Part shown: positions 17,177 through 24,755 of the stretch, in pieces
Layout: every line of letters begins with the position of its first letter
Numbering within the stretch: the stretch's first letter is position 1
Origin: an uncultured Mailhella sp.
Lineage (GTDB): Bacteria > Desulfobacterota > Desulfovibrionia > Desulfovibrionales > Desulfovibrionaceae
Reading direction: 5' to 3'
NCBI GenBank assembly: GCA_944322695.1
Contig: CALUPQ010000160.1
Location: 1-32,889, forward strand
Length of the DNA: 32,889 nucleotides
Notes under the pieces: model-generated
What the model was told of the DNA's origin: nothing
The model's input: the letters and a program-made list of their open reading frames with translations, nothing else
The model's database searches: none
Position numbers and translations under genes: made by a program

Positions 17177-18643
17177 ATGGCCGTTACCCTCGCCATCGAC
17201 CCCGTCACCCGCATCGAAGGCCATCTCAAGGCGAAGCTGGACGTCTCGGACGGCGTCGTGCAGGACGCCTGGCTCACCGGCGGAATGTTCCGGGGCTTTG
17301 AAAACATCCTCATCGGCCGCGACCCGCGGGACGCCGTGCAGATTGTCCAGCGCATCTGCGGCGTATGCCCCGTGTCCCACGCTCTGGCAAGCTGCCTCGC
17401 GCTGGAGGACGCCTTTCACGTCGACGTGCCGAAGACGGGCGTCATTCTCAGAAACCTCATGCAGGGCGCGAACTTTCTTCAGTCCCACATTCTGAGCTTC
17501 TACCAGCTCTCCAGTCAGGACTTCTTTCAGGGGCCGCAAACCCCGCCCTTCGTGCCGCGTCAGAGCGCGCCGGACCTTCGCCTCGGCGAGGCGGCCACGG
17601 CCATGATGCTCGACCAGTATCTGGAATCGCTGAACATCCGCGCGCTGTGCCACGAAATGGCGGCCATTTTCGGCGGACGCATGCCGCACGTGCACGGCAT
17701 AGTGCCGGGGGGCGCCTCCTCCGCGGTGACGGCCGCGCACATACAGGATTTCCGCACCCGGCTGAAAAAGGTGCGCGCCTTCATAGAGGAGCGTTACGTT
17801 CCCCTGCTCTACCTGCTTTCGGAAACCTATGCCGACCTTGCGCGCGTGGGCAAAGGCTGGGCCAACGCCATGTGCGTGGGCGTGTTTCCCCACCCGGACA
17901 CGGGCGAGGCCGTTCTTCGCGCAGGAGTGTGGGCAAACGGCAGGGAATACCCCTTCGAGCCGGACAACGTCATGGAGAACGTGCGCTATTCGTGGTTTAC
18001 CGAAGCCTCCGGCGGCAGTCCCTTCAACGCTCCTCCCCCTGCCGTGGACGTGGACAAGCCCGGCGCGTACAGCTTTTCCAAGGCCGCGCGCTACAACGGC
18101 ATGCCCATGGAAGTGGGGCCGCACGCACGCCTGTGGATAGGCGATGCCGAGCTCTCCCCCATGGGACGGGAGCTTGCGCCGAAGTACCTCGGCATGCGCG
18201 CCTCCCGCTTCCGGGAGCTTGGCGAAACCTTCGTGTTCTCCGTCATGGGCAGGCATCTGGCCCGGGCGGAGGAAACCTGGCTGGTGGCGAACGCCATGGA
18301 AGGCTGGCTCGACGAGCTCGCGCCCGGGCAGAGTGCGCTTGCGCCCCTTCCCGAGCTTGTGGACGGCGCGGGCTACAGCCTCACCGAAGCGCCGCGCCGC
18401 TCGCTCATGCACTGCATGAAGGTGAAGGACGGCCGCCTTGCCTTCTATCAGGTGCTGCCCGCCACCTTGTGGAACGCCTCCCCCCGCGACGACGCCGGCC
18501 TGCGCGGACCCATGGAAGAGGCGCTCGTGGGCATGCCCGTGCCGGATGAAAAAAGTCCGGTGAACGCGGGGCGGCTCATACGCGCCTTCGACCCGTGACT
18601 GGGCTGCGCCGTGCATGTCATGCACGCCAAATCCGGGGCGTGA
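17177..18643 (+). CDS. hysA: [NiFeSe] hydrogenase large subunit, selenocysteine-containing
   Basis: This is the catalytic subunit of a periplasmic uptake hydrogenase that oxidises H2. The N-terminal nickel motif is RICGVCP (C61, C64). The frame reaches TGA at 18596-18598 directly after RAFDP and stays open for 14 more codons (LGCAVHVMHAKSGA) to a TGA at 18641-18643. That continuation is exactly the C-terminal nickel motif DPUxxCxxH, so the first UGA should encode selenocysteine (residue 474) beside C477 and H480. Total length is 488 residues. By family precedent a protease cleaves after H480. A SECIS-like hairpin lies 11 nt after the UGA. Ending the gene at 18598 would remove two of the four nickel ligands. 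The ATG at 17177 has AAGGAAAAG upstream. No maturation genes are present in the window. Confidence 0.93.
18599..18626 (+). promoter_or_regulatory. Putative bacterial SECIS element
   Basis: CGTGCAT (18610-18616) and ATGCACG (18620-18626) form a perfect 7-bp stem with a GTC apical loop, beginning 11 nt after the UGA. Bacterial SECIS hairpins sit immediately 3' of the Sec codon, inside the coding region, and bind SelB through a small G/U-containing loop. The position, size and the GUC loop fit this. Confidence 0.7.
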
Positions 18644-18652
18644 CCCCGAAAA

Positions 18653-18682
18653 AAAGGCGGGAACATCCCGCCTTTCCTTTTT
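18653..18682 (+). terminator. Bidirectional terminator between hysA and the 5'-nucleotidase gene
   Basis: A perfect 10-bp stem, AAAGGCGGGA (18653-18662) with TCCCGCCTTT (18666-18675), has a 3-nt loop. CCTTTTT follows on the plus strand and a run of seven T on the minus strand. It serves both convergent genes and touches the stop of the minus-strand gene. Confidence 0.88.
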
Positions 18683-20330
18683 AATGAACGGGCGTTGCCT
18701 GACCGCTCCCGGCAGGAGCGTCCATCCGCACAATTCTGCCGTCCTGCGGCTTCTTCAGCGGGGAATGGGCGCGAAGATAGCCTTCCACCACGTCCGCCAC
18801 CAGCGCCTCGGGGGAAGGCACCTCTCTGCCTCTCTCCAGCATGGCGTAGCCGTCTCCGCCACCGGCAAGGTAGTCCGCAAGGGCCACAACGTAGCGCCCG
18901 TCCGGCTCCAGCGGGCGCGTCATGCCGCTTTCGTCCACGATTTCCGCAAAAAGCACGCGCTCTCCCGCAGGGCGGGTTGCGTCCACGCCGTAGCGAAGCC
19001 CCGCCGCCTGAAGGATGCGCGGGCCCTTCGCCCCTTCCTGTTCCACGCCGTGCTCAAGCGCCGCCAGAAGCTCCCTGCCGCCGTATTCGCGCAGCACGTT
19101 CACGTTGCCGAAGGGATGAACGGAAAGCACGTCCCCGCGCGTCAGCTTGCCTGCGGGAAGCGCCGCACGGATGGCCCCGCCGTTGCAAAGCGCGACCACG
19201 GCGCCGAAGGGACGGGAAAATTCCAGCATGGCGTCCACGGTGACCATGCCGCCGAGGCAGTCCCCTTCCCGGCACGCTTCCATGCCGTCTGGCAGGGAAA
19301 GGTTCTGGAAGCCCACCACCTCCCCGCGCAGGTTCTCAAGCGTGGCCGCCCACCTGTCCACCTGCGCCGCCATGTCCGCATCCACGGGCATGTCCGCGGT
19401 GAGCGGCAAAGCCCCTCCGCTCCATGCCGCAGGCACGCCCGCGGCGTCGAAACGCACGGTCAGCTCTCCGAGATGCTGCGCGCTGCGCCCGGCCGTGACC
19501 ACCAGCACGGGCGAACCGTCGGGCGAATGTTCCACGATGGGATAGGGCCCGTCGGACGGAGCCGGACCGAGATGGCTGTGCGTGTGCCCGCCCACGATGA
19601 CGTCCACGCCGTCCACCTCACGGGCAAGCGCCCTGTCCGCCGGAAGCCCGAGATGCGTGACGGCCACGATGTGCTTCACGCCCTCGGCCTCAAGTTCCCG
19701 CACCTGCTTCTTCAGCGTGGCGGCGGCGTCGGCAAAGCGGGTCTGCGGACAGGCCCCGGCAAGCGTCGCCGCCTCGTCGTTGGCAAGCCCCACGACGCCC
19801 ACCTTTTCCCCGCGCACGTTCCTGACCAGGCGAGCCCTCACGGGAACGCCCGCAAGCGGACAGCCCTCCTGCGGCTCAAGGTTGGCCGCCAGCACGGGCA
19901 CGGGCGTCTTTTCCAGAAAGCGCGCCAGCTCCGCGCAGCCTTCGTCGAACTCGTGGTTGCCCAGCGTCATGGCGTCCCAGGGAACCGCCCTTTCGACTTC
20001 CGCAATCATGGGCCATTTGTTCACGCTGTAGAAAAGCGTTCCCTGAAACTGGTCCCCGGCGTCCAGCACAAGCACGTTGTCCCGTCCTGCGAGCTTCGCC
20101 TTCATGGCCGCGGCCATGCGCCCGAGGCCGCCGCGGCTTTCCTTTCCGTCCAGGCTGGCGTTGCCGTATCGGTCCACGCCGGCAAGACAGGCATGGGTGT
20201 CGTTGGAGTGCAGGAGAACAAGCTCAAGCCCCTCTTCTCCGCTCCCTGCGCCCTTGCCCGCGCATCCGTAAAGACCTGCCGCAAGAAACAGCGCCAGCGC
20301 CACGCCGGACAGTCCGCATGCTGTCTTCAT
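18681..20330 (-). CDS. 5'-nucleotidase / UshA-family metallophosphoesterase lipoprotein
   Basis: This 549-residue exported protein is probably a lipoprotein: a hydrophobic N-terminus ends in LYGC with C23 as the lipidation site. The N-terminal calcineurin-like domain carries the dimetal motifs SNDTHACL (about 42-49), DAGDQFQG, GNHEFDE, THLG and GGHTHSHLG. The C-terminal 5'-nucleotidase domain shows CNGGAIRAALPAGKLTRGD and GGGDGYAML, which form the nucleoside-binding region. It should hydrolyse nucleotides or nucleotide sugars in the periplasm or at the outer membrane to release nucleoside and phosphate. The precise substrate (AMP, UDP-sugar or 2',3'-cyclic nucleotides) is not determinable. 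GGGAGG precedes the ATG. It is a single-gene unit. Confidence 0.92.
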   Translation of the reverse strand: MKTACGLSGVALALFLAAGLYGCAGKGAGSGEEGLELVLLHSNDTHACLAGVDRYGNASLDGKESRGGLGRMAAAMKAKLAGRDNVLVLDAGDQFQGTLFYSVNKWPMIAEVERAVPWDAMTLGNHEFDEGCAELARFLEKTPVPVLAANLEPQEGCPLAGVPVRARLVRNVRGEKVGVVGLANDEAATLAGACPQTRFADAAATLKKQVRELEAEGVKHIVAVTHLGLPADRALAREVDGVDVIVGGHTHSHLGPAPSDGPYPIVEHSPDGSPVLVVTAGRSAQHLGELTVRFDAAGVPAAWSGGALPLTADMPVDADMAAQVDRWAATLENLRGEVVGFQNLSLPDGMEACREGDCLGGMVTVDAMLEFSRPFGAVVALCNGGAIRAALPAGKLTRGDVLSVHPFGNVNVLREYGGRELLAALEHGVEQEGAKGPRILQAAGLRYGVDATRPAGERVLFAEIVDESGMTRPLEPDGRYVVALADYLAGGGDGYAMLERGREVPSPEALVADVVEGYLRAHSPLKKPQDGRIVRMDAPAGSGQATPVH

Positions 20331-20550
20331 GACAAAACCTCCCTGGGCTCCGGAACGGGCAAAAACCGGCCCCCTTTTGGCGGCCCATCAAACCAGAAAG
20401 CCGCGGTTCCGTGAACCGCAGACAGTCCTCTCCCCGCGGCCTCGCCCACGCCGCCGTGAAGGCGCAAAAACGCTTCGCCCTTCCGTCCCGCGCCCGAATC
20501 TTCCTGCCCGGAACGCCCTGCTGCGCGCCATGCCCGGACTTTCAACATAC

Positions 20551-20582
20551 GAAAAAAGCCGTAACCCTGTCGGACTACGGCT
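20551..20582 (-). terminator. Terminator of tRNA-Leu(GAG)
   Basis: On the minus strand AGCCGTA and TACGGCT form a 7-bp stem with a 12-nt loop, followed by TTTTTT. It starts about 12 bp past the tRNA 3' end. Confidence 0.8.
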
Positions 20583-20594
20583 TCGTTCTCTTAC

Positions 20595-20679
20595 TGGTGC
20601 CCAGGGGGAGACTCGAACTCCCACGCCATTCGGCGCTACCACCTCAAGATAGTGTGTCTACCAATTCCACCACCTGGGC
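20595..20679 (-). tRNA. tRNA-Leu(GAG)
   Basis: An 85-nt class II tRNA on the minus strand with encoded CCA. The acceptor stem is GCCCAGG/CCTGGGC and the D-arm contains GTGGAATTGGTAGACAC. The anticodon stem is CTATC/GGTAG around the loop TTGAGGT, giving anticodon GAG (codons CUC and CUU). A leucine-type long variable arm (about TAGCGCCGAATGGCGT) precedes the T-arm GGGAGTTCGAGTCTCCC. Confidence 0.95.
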
Positions 20680-20690
20680 ACAGCTGTTTT

Positions 20691-20717
20691 TCTATAAAAA
20701 AGGACGGGCTTTGGCAA
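20691..20717 (-). promoter_or_regulatory. Probable promoter of tRNA-Leu(GAG)
   Basis: On the minus strand TTGCCA (20712-20717) is followed after 15 bp by TATAGA (20691-20696), about 11 bp before the tRNA 5' end. The spacer is short for sigma-70; TAGAAA two bases further gives 17 bp with a poorer hexamer. Confidence 0.5.
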
Positions 20718-21303
20718 GCATTTTTTTTCTGTTTTCCCGTTTTTTTTACAGGCCCCCCGTTTCCCGCCGGCCGGCAGCCGCCGCTTCCAGCCGTCTCCGG
20801 CGGCAAACAGGCCCCGCTCAGGCTGCCTCTGCCCGCAGAACGTTTCCGGCTCACAGGGCGTTTCCTTCTTTCAGACGACGTTTTCCCGAAGGCCTCGTCC
20901 GCGTTCGTATGAAAGCCGCTTCGCCAATCCCTGCATCGCATATCGGTTGGTCCCCTCCGCCCCCGCCCGGAAAGGCCAGAAAAGGGACGGGGGCTGAAGG
21001 CGCCCGTGCTCCGTCGCGCCCGTGCGGAAAGCCCCAGCATGAGCGCCAGCAGGTCGGCGATGTTGGGCTCCGTCCGCGCCCGTGCGGAAAGTCGTTGCCG
21101 ACGCTCTGCCTCGCGTTCTTTAGCGCAGTCCCGCCTGCGCCCGCACGTCAAGTCCTGCCGGGGAGCCTCGCTCTCTTCCTCCGCATAAAAAACGCCTGTC
21201 CTTCTGACTACGCCCCGGCCCTTCAGGAACGCGTTTTCTTCACGTCCGAAACGGCTCCAGGCCGTGCGGAAGCACACCGGACGCGCCCTAACAGGGCGGC
21301 CGG
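20718..21303. other. Non-coding spacer between tRNA-Leu and ffs
   Basis: About 590 bp with no supported gene. A short near-identical segment (CGCCCGTGCGGAAAG) occurs twice, ending at about 21031 and 21091. The open frames here are Arg/Ser-rich, lack ribosome sites and look like noise. Confidence 0.5.
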
Positions 21304-21332
21304 TTGACATCCGCCACGCTCCGGTCTATAGT
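21304..21332 (+). promoter_or_regulatory. Strong sigma-70 promoter of the SRP RNA gene
   Basis: A perfect TTGACA (21304-21309), a 17-bp spacer and TATAGT (21327-21332) place the start point 20 bp downstream or less, close to the RNA 5' end. Confidence 0.85.
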
Positions 21333-21352
21333 CACAAAACAGCACGCATTCA

Positions 21353-21437
21353 GGGAACCGGACGGCGGTCGCGCCGCCAACCCCGCCAGGTCCGAAAGGA
21401 AGCAACGGTAACGGTTGTTGCCGGGTGTCCGGTTCCC
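21353..21437 (+). ncRNA. ffs: 4.5S signal recognition particle RNA
   Basis: A small-type bacterial SRP RNA of about 85 nt. The ends pair perfectly (GGGAACCGG with CCGGTTCCC). The domain IV tip carries the invariant Ffh-binding signature CCAGGTCCGAAAGGAAGCA near 21387-21405. It works with Ffh in co-translational targeting of membrane and exported proteins. It has its own consensus promoter and terminator. The exact 5' and 3' ends may differ by a few bases. Confidence 0.93.
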
Positions 21438-21475
21438 AAAAGGCGCAACTTTCACGGTTGCGCCTTTTGCTTTTT
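21438..21475 (+). terminator. Terminator of ffs
   Basis: A perfect 12-bp stem, AAAAGGCGCAAC (21438-21449) with GTTGCGCCTTTT (21457-21468), has a 7-nt loop and is followed by GCTTTTT. Confidence 0.9.
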
Positions 21476-21873
21476 AACGCCGCAACGTGCTTCCTCTGTC
21501 CGCCACATCCTTTCCGGAAACCAAAAGGGAGGCGGAACCGCGCTTCTCCTCTGCATCCCGCGGAAAGCCTCACAAAAAGCCCCATCTTTCCGCGCAGGAG
21601 CCACATATCCTGACGGCTGCAGAAAAAACTGCGCCTTGCCGAAAGTCTCCGCCAGCCATGACCGCACCGCAGCCAGACGAGCGGGCCTGCTCCGGGATTT
21701 CTCGCCTCGGCAGTCCGCCGGCGCTTTTGTGTCCGCAGCTGCCCCGCGCGTTTTTCCTCCCCCGCTCTTTCCTGCAGAACGCCGGGGACCGGCATGACGA
21801 AACAGGAAGCGGACGCCCTTTCTGGGGGCAGCCGGCCCTTCGCCCGCTTCGGGACCGCCGCCTCCTGCATGCC
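21476..21873. other. Non-coding spacer after ffs
   Basis: No gene, RNA or clear repeat is seen in this roughly 400-bp stretch. Confidence 0.5.
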
Positions 21874-21907
21874 AAAGGGCGAAAGCGGAAACTCCCCGCC
21901 TTCGCCC
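21874..21907 (-). terminator. Possible terminator of the first CII-like gene
   Basis: GGGCGAAAGCGG (21877-21888) pairs with CCGCCTTCGCCC (21896-21907) with one mismatch; only TTT follows on the minus strand. It lies about 45 bp past the stop. Confidence 0.45.
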
Positions 21908-21952
21908 TTCCGGTATTCTCTTATGCCGATGCTGCTTTGTACCGCCCGTCCG

Positions 21953-22303
21953 TCAGATACGACGTTCCTTTTCTCCCGCCTGCGCTCCCTCCTGTACCGA
22001 CATTCCGGCAAGCGTCGAAGGCTGTGCCTGAAATGCGCCGGGCGTCACATGCGGAGCTTCGCTTCTGTTGGAAACCAGAGAATATCCGAGCTTTCCGGCC
22101 ATGTATTCCAGCGGCTTGGTGTCTCCGGTCTGCAGCATTATCTGCAACAACGTTTCCGCACCGAGCTTGGCTCCCGTATCGTAGGGATTCACTTCACGCA
22201 ACAGCGTGGAATAGGGCTTCCCTATGGCTTTTGCCAAATCCTTGGCAGGTACGGGATTGTCAAGCACCAGGTTGTGGATAAGAGTGGATAGTTCAGAAAC
22301 CAT
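21953..22303 (-). CDS. Phage CII-like regulatory protein (first copy)
   Basis: This 116-residue protein resembles the phage regulatory CII family (Phage_CP76 type). The start at 22303 follows a strong GAGGAGG; the upstream in-frame ATG at 22324 lies before that Shine-Dalgarno and is less likely. Residues 1-75 are predicted helical DNA-binding, with KDLAKAIGKPYSTLLREVNP (about 21-40) as the likely helix-turn-helix and PLEYMAGKLGY (about 64-74) at its end. The tail (about 75-116) is low complexity. A paralogue lies at 23144-23410, sharing LLRE(V/L)NP, AKLG-ETLL and PLEYMAGKLG. It probably regulates transcription, perhaps autoregulating through a palindrome just upstream. No other phage genes are present, so it is a domesticated or relic regulator by inference. 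Confidence 0.8.
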   Translation of the reverse strand: MVSELSTLIHNLVLDNPVPAKDLAKAIGKPYSTLLREVNPYDTGAKLGAETLLQIMLQTGDTKPLEYMAGKLGYSLVSNRSEAPHVTPGAFQAQPSTLAGMSVQEGAQAGEKERRI

Positions 22304-22324
22304 GAAAACCTCCTCTTTTTTCAT

Positions 22325-22363
22325 TGAAAGTAATTCTTCCTACAAATAATCCCATTACTTTCA
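22325..22363 (-). promoter_or_regulatory. Candidate operator upstream of the first CII-like gene
   Basis: A perfect 10-bp inverted repeat, TGAAAGTAAT (22325-22334) and ATTACTTTCA (22354-22363), with 19 bp between the arms. It starts 22 bp upstream of the ATG and overlaps the 5' leader. The spacing fits a dimeric or tetrameric repressor, with CII-like autoregulation the simplest idea. Confidence 0.5.
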
Positions 22364-22475
22364 TGAGGAAACGGCACAAAACACCAATAGCAGTGTATTC
22401 CATGTTTTATACTTTACGTCAAGAATACAACAATAAAAAATAATACGATTACACGTTATAGAAAAATCACCATCC

Positions 22476-22535
22476 TCATTGCAAATATGTTATTTTCATG
22501 CACTCACGATTCAGTAAAAATATAGTACGTTCCAT
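22476..22535 (-). CDS. Possible small peptide or leader (19 residues)
   Basis: A minus-strand ATG at 22535 has a very strong AAGGAGG eight bases upstream and opens a frame of 19 residues (MERTIFLLNRECMKITYLQ) ending in TGA. It lies about 170 bp upstream of the first CII-like gene on the same strand. The Shine-Dalgarno is the only real support. It could be a leader peptide or the stump of a lost gene; I recognise no family. Confidence 0.25.
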   Translation of the reverse strand: MERTIFLLNRECMKITYLQ

Positions 22536-22555
22536 GGGAATAACCTCCTTTTTTA

Positions 22556-22567
22556 CAAGCATGCTTG
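22556..22567. promoter_or_regulatory. 12-bp palindrome over the nlpC-gene -35 box
   Basis: CAAGCATGCTTG is a perfect palindrome whose right end overlaps the TTGCAA -35 box of the plus-strand promoter. A bound protein would block that promoter. The regulator is unknown; the CII-like neighbours are obvious candidates. Confidence 0.4.
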
Positions 22568-22593
22568 CAACTTTCCTCCATCCGCCATATAAA
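22565..22593 (+). promoter_or_regulatory. Promoter of the NlpC/P60 lipoprotein gene
   Basis: TTGCAA (22565-22570), a 17-bp spacer and TATAAA (22588-22593) lie about 40 bp before the ATG. Confidence 0.6.
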
Positions 22594-22631
22594 GAAGCAT
22601 TACCCTTTTACCCCGGCAGGACAGCATCGCC

Positions 22632-23141
22632 ATGACCACATTCCGCGCCTTTCCCCTGTTCCGGCTTTTTCCGCTGCTTCTTCTGTGTACGGCCCTTCTT
22701 CTGCTTGCCGGTTGCGGCAAACAGACCTACAGGCCTGCCTACGACACCCGGCCCTCGGTCTCGACGGGCAGCGGCGCGGCCATTGCCGCCACGGCGAAAA
22801 GTCAGCTCGGCCGTCCCTACGTGTTCGGCGGCTCCTCCCCTTCCAAGGGCTTCGACTGCTCCGGCCTCGTGTACTGGGCCTACGCCAGAAACGGCATTTC
22901 CGTTCCCCGCGTCAGCCGGGACCAGGCCTCCGTCGGCCAGCGCATCTCCCGCGGAAATCTTCGCCCCGGGGACATCGTGGTGTTCAAGATTCCGCGCTCC
23001 GGCTACCACACCGGCATCTACGTCGGGCAGAACAGCTTCGTGCACAGCCCCAAGCCCAGAGCCCGCGTCCGCATCGAATCTTTGTCCGTCAACTACTGGG
23101 ACCGCTACTTCGTGACGGCACGCCGCGTGGTCCGGCGCTGA
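22632..23141 (+). CDS. NlpC/P60-family lipoprotein (peptidoglycan endopeptidase)
   Basis: This is a 169-residue exported lipoprotein. A hydrophobic signal ends in LLAGC with lipidated C28. The NlpC/P60 domain spans about 50-169: AKSQLGRPYVFGG, the catalytic cysteine in FDCSGLVYW (C76), the second histidine in YHTGIYVG (H126) and a third polar residue in VHSPK (H138). Such enzymes cleave D-Glu-meso-DAP bonds in peptide stems and act in wall turnover. It is similar in layout to E. coli NlpC/Spr lipoproteins. It is flanked on both sides by minus-strand CII-like regulators and ends only 2 bp from the second one, a convergent arrangement with no terminator between. Confidence 0.92.
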   Translation: MTTFRAFPLFRLFPLLLLCTALLLLAGCGKQTYRPAYDTRPSVSTGSGAAIAATAKSQLGRPYVFGGSSPSKGFDCSGLVYWAYARNGISVPRVSRDQASVGQRISRGNLRPGDIVVFKIPRSGYHTGIYVGQNSFVHSPKPRARVRIESLSVNYWDRYFVTARRVVRR

Positions 23142-23143
23142 CC

Positions 23144-23410
23144 TCAGTTCCCGCGCTCTTCCCCTTTCGGCAGCATTTCCAGCCGCATGCCCAGCTTTCC
23201 GGCCATGTATTCCAGCGGCCTGACGTCGTGGCACACTTCCATGAGGCGCAAAAGCGTCTCCACGCCAAGCTTCGCTCTCCTGTCGTGCGGGTTCAGCTCC
23301 CGCAGCAGCGAAGCCTGCGTCTTTCCCAGCTTGAAGGCGACATTGCGCATGCCGCCGGGGTCTCTGAGAACCACGTCCTGAAGCAGAAGAGAAAATTCGT
23401 TCGAACCCAT
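23144..23410 (-). CDS. Phage CII-like regulatory protein (second copy)
   Basis: This is an 88-residue paralogue of the 116-residue protein at 21953-22303. The start at 23410 has AAGGAG just upstream; an in-frame ATG at 23452 would add 14 residues but lacks a ribosome site. Shared features are the helix-turn-helix region (FKLGKTQASLLRELNP), AKLGVETLLRLM, and PLEYMAGKLGMRL. It lacks the low-complexity tail of the first copy. It is convergent with the NlpC/P60 gene. The role is presumably DNA binding; a target cannot be named. Confidence 0.75.
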   Translation of the reverse strand: MGSNEFSLLLQDVVLRDPGGMRNVAFKLGKTQASLLRELNPHDRRAKLGVETLLRLMEVCHDVRPLEYMAGKLGMRLEMLPKGEERGN

Positions 23411-23453
23411 CACGCGCTCCTTTTTTTTCGCGTTTTCCATTATTATCAACAAA

Positions 23454-23482
23454 CCTATATATTTTACTAAGAGACTTGTAAA
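23454..23482 (-). promoter_or_regulatory. Promoter candidate for the second CII-like gene
   Basis: On the minus strand TTTACA (23477-23482), a 17-bp spacer and TATAGG (23454-23459) lie about 45 bp upstream of the start codon, in an AT-rich island. Confidence 0.5.
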
Positions 23483-24475
23483 TTATAAAAATTTTATATT
23501 TTATCCCCATAAAATCATTGAATTATAAAAAATGCAGAAAAAATAATACCCCGACAGCGGCCGGCCATCCTGGCCTTCCGCCGGGGGAACATGCTTTTCA
23601 TGGCCTGCGACAGACAGGCCCGTCTTTCTTCCCTCGCGCCCGGCCGAAGGCCGGTTTGCAGGCACGAACGAAAAAAATGCGGCGAGTCGCCCCGCCCATT
23701 CCTTCCAAGCCGGACTGTCGGCCCATCGTCCGTTCTCTGAAAAAGCGGGCGAAAACGTCGCCCCCCTTTTCCCGTCGCCCCTTTTCCGTCACCGGCCGGA
23801 CATGACTTTTTCCCAGGCTTGAGCGCCGCCTTCGGTCCGCCGGGGAATCCCTCGGCTCAGGCGACAGGATTCGCTTTCCTCTTTTCGCGCCGGAATGACC
23901 GTCTTTCCGGGAGAAGATGCATCCTAAGCCCCGCCTCCGGCCGCAAGCCCGCTCAGGCATCCGCCCCCCCCCCTCGCAGACAAAACGCGCCTTGCAGGAA
24001 CGCCGTGAAAAAACGCCGACAAAAACGGTCCGTCAGCCCGCCCGTCATGCAAGCGTTATTTAAATGTTAAACAGCTCAAAAAATCACAGGCAACCAGGCA
24101 CGCCGTGCGTTCCGACAAAGCGGCATCGAAAACCGCTCCACGTCATTGGGAAACGCATCATCTCTTCACGGGACACGCCCGCAAGGCGTCACCGGAAAGT
24201 TCCACTCCGCAGGAACCCCACGTCCGTGACCGCGAAACCCGGCACTCCGCCAGGCCGGCAATGCTTTCGGCAGTACGCACGGAACAAGACTCTCCGCCAC
24301 AGGACGCGCCGGAACATTCCGGAAGCATCCCCCTTGCGAACGCCTCGTGCCGACGCCGCAGCCCGCCCCGCCCTTTCCAGCCTGCCCTTTCCGGACGTCC
24401 CCTCCCATATCGAACGATGCGACACGCTCCCGTGCCAAACGATGCGGCCGCGTCATGCGCTTCCAAAACAGAAAA
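23483..24475. other. Long non-coding spacer
   Basis: About 1 kb. The first 60 bp are very AT-rich (the CII-like promoter island); the rest is GC-rich with no supported gene, RNA or clean repeat. Long frames here are mirror images with Arg/Pro-rich translations and no ribosome sites. Confidence 0.5.
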
Positions 24476-24504
24476 GAGCCCCGCGGCGTACTGCCGTGGG
24501 GCTC
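24476..24504 (-). terminator. Probable terminator of the LysR gene
   Basis: GAGCCCCGCGGC (24476-24487) pairs with GCCGTGGGGCTC (24493-24504) with one wobble, and on the minus strand TTTTCTGTTTT follows. It is about 250 bp past the LysR stop; the stretch between holds nothing recognisable. Confidence 0.65.
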
Positions 24505-24755
24505 CATTTCTGCAGAAGGTCAGGGCTGCGGCCGGAAAAAGATTCCGTCGGGGAAAACGTTTTGCCGGGGCAGGCACGACACGCCGCGTCGCGGCTCCGC
24601 CTCCCCCTCTGTCCCTTTCCATGCCGGGCGGCACGGCTCCGGCAGGCGCTTTCGGCAGCAGTCTGCCGGACGCTCCTTCCGAAGGGAACGGGTTCGCAAA
24701 AGCTCCGCAACGCCCCCCCCGTCTTCCGGACGGAGAGGCTTTTGCGGCAGCGGCT

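Larger units (their letters stand above)
22304..22564. other. AT-rich divergent regulatory region
   Basis: About 260 bp, markedly AT-rich against its GC-rich surroundings, lie between a minus-strand CII-like gene and the plus-strand NlpC gene. It holds the 10-bp inverted repeat at 22325-22363 and a possible 19-codon frame on the minus strand. Confidence 0.55.

Noticed and set aside
17177..18598. hysA as a 473-residue protein ending at the first TGA
   Set aside because: This would lack the C-terminal nickel ligands. The frame continues into the conserved motif after the UGA.
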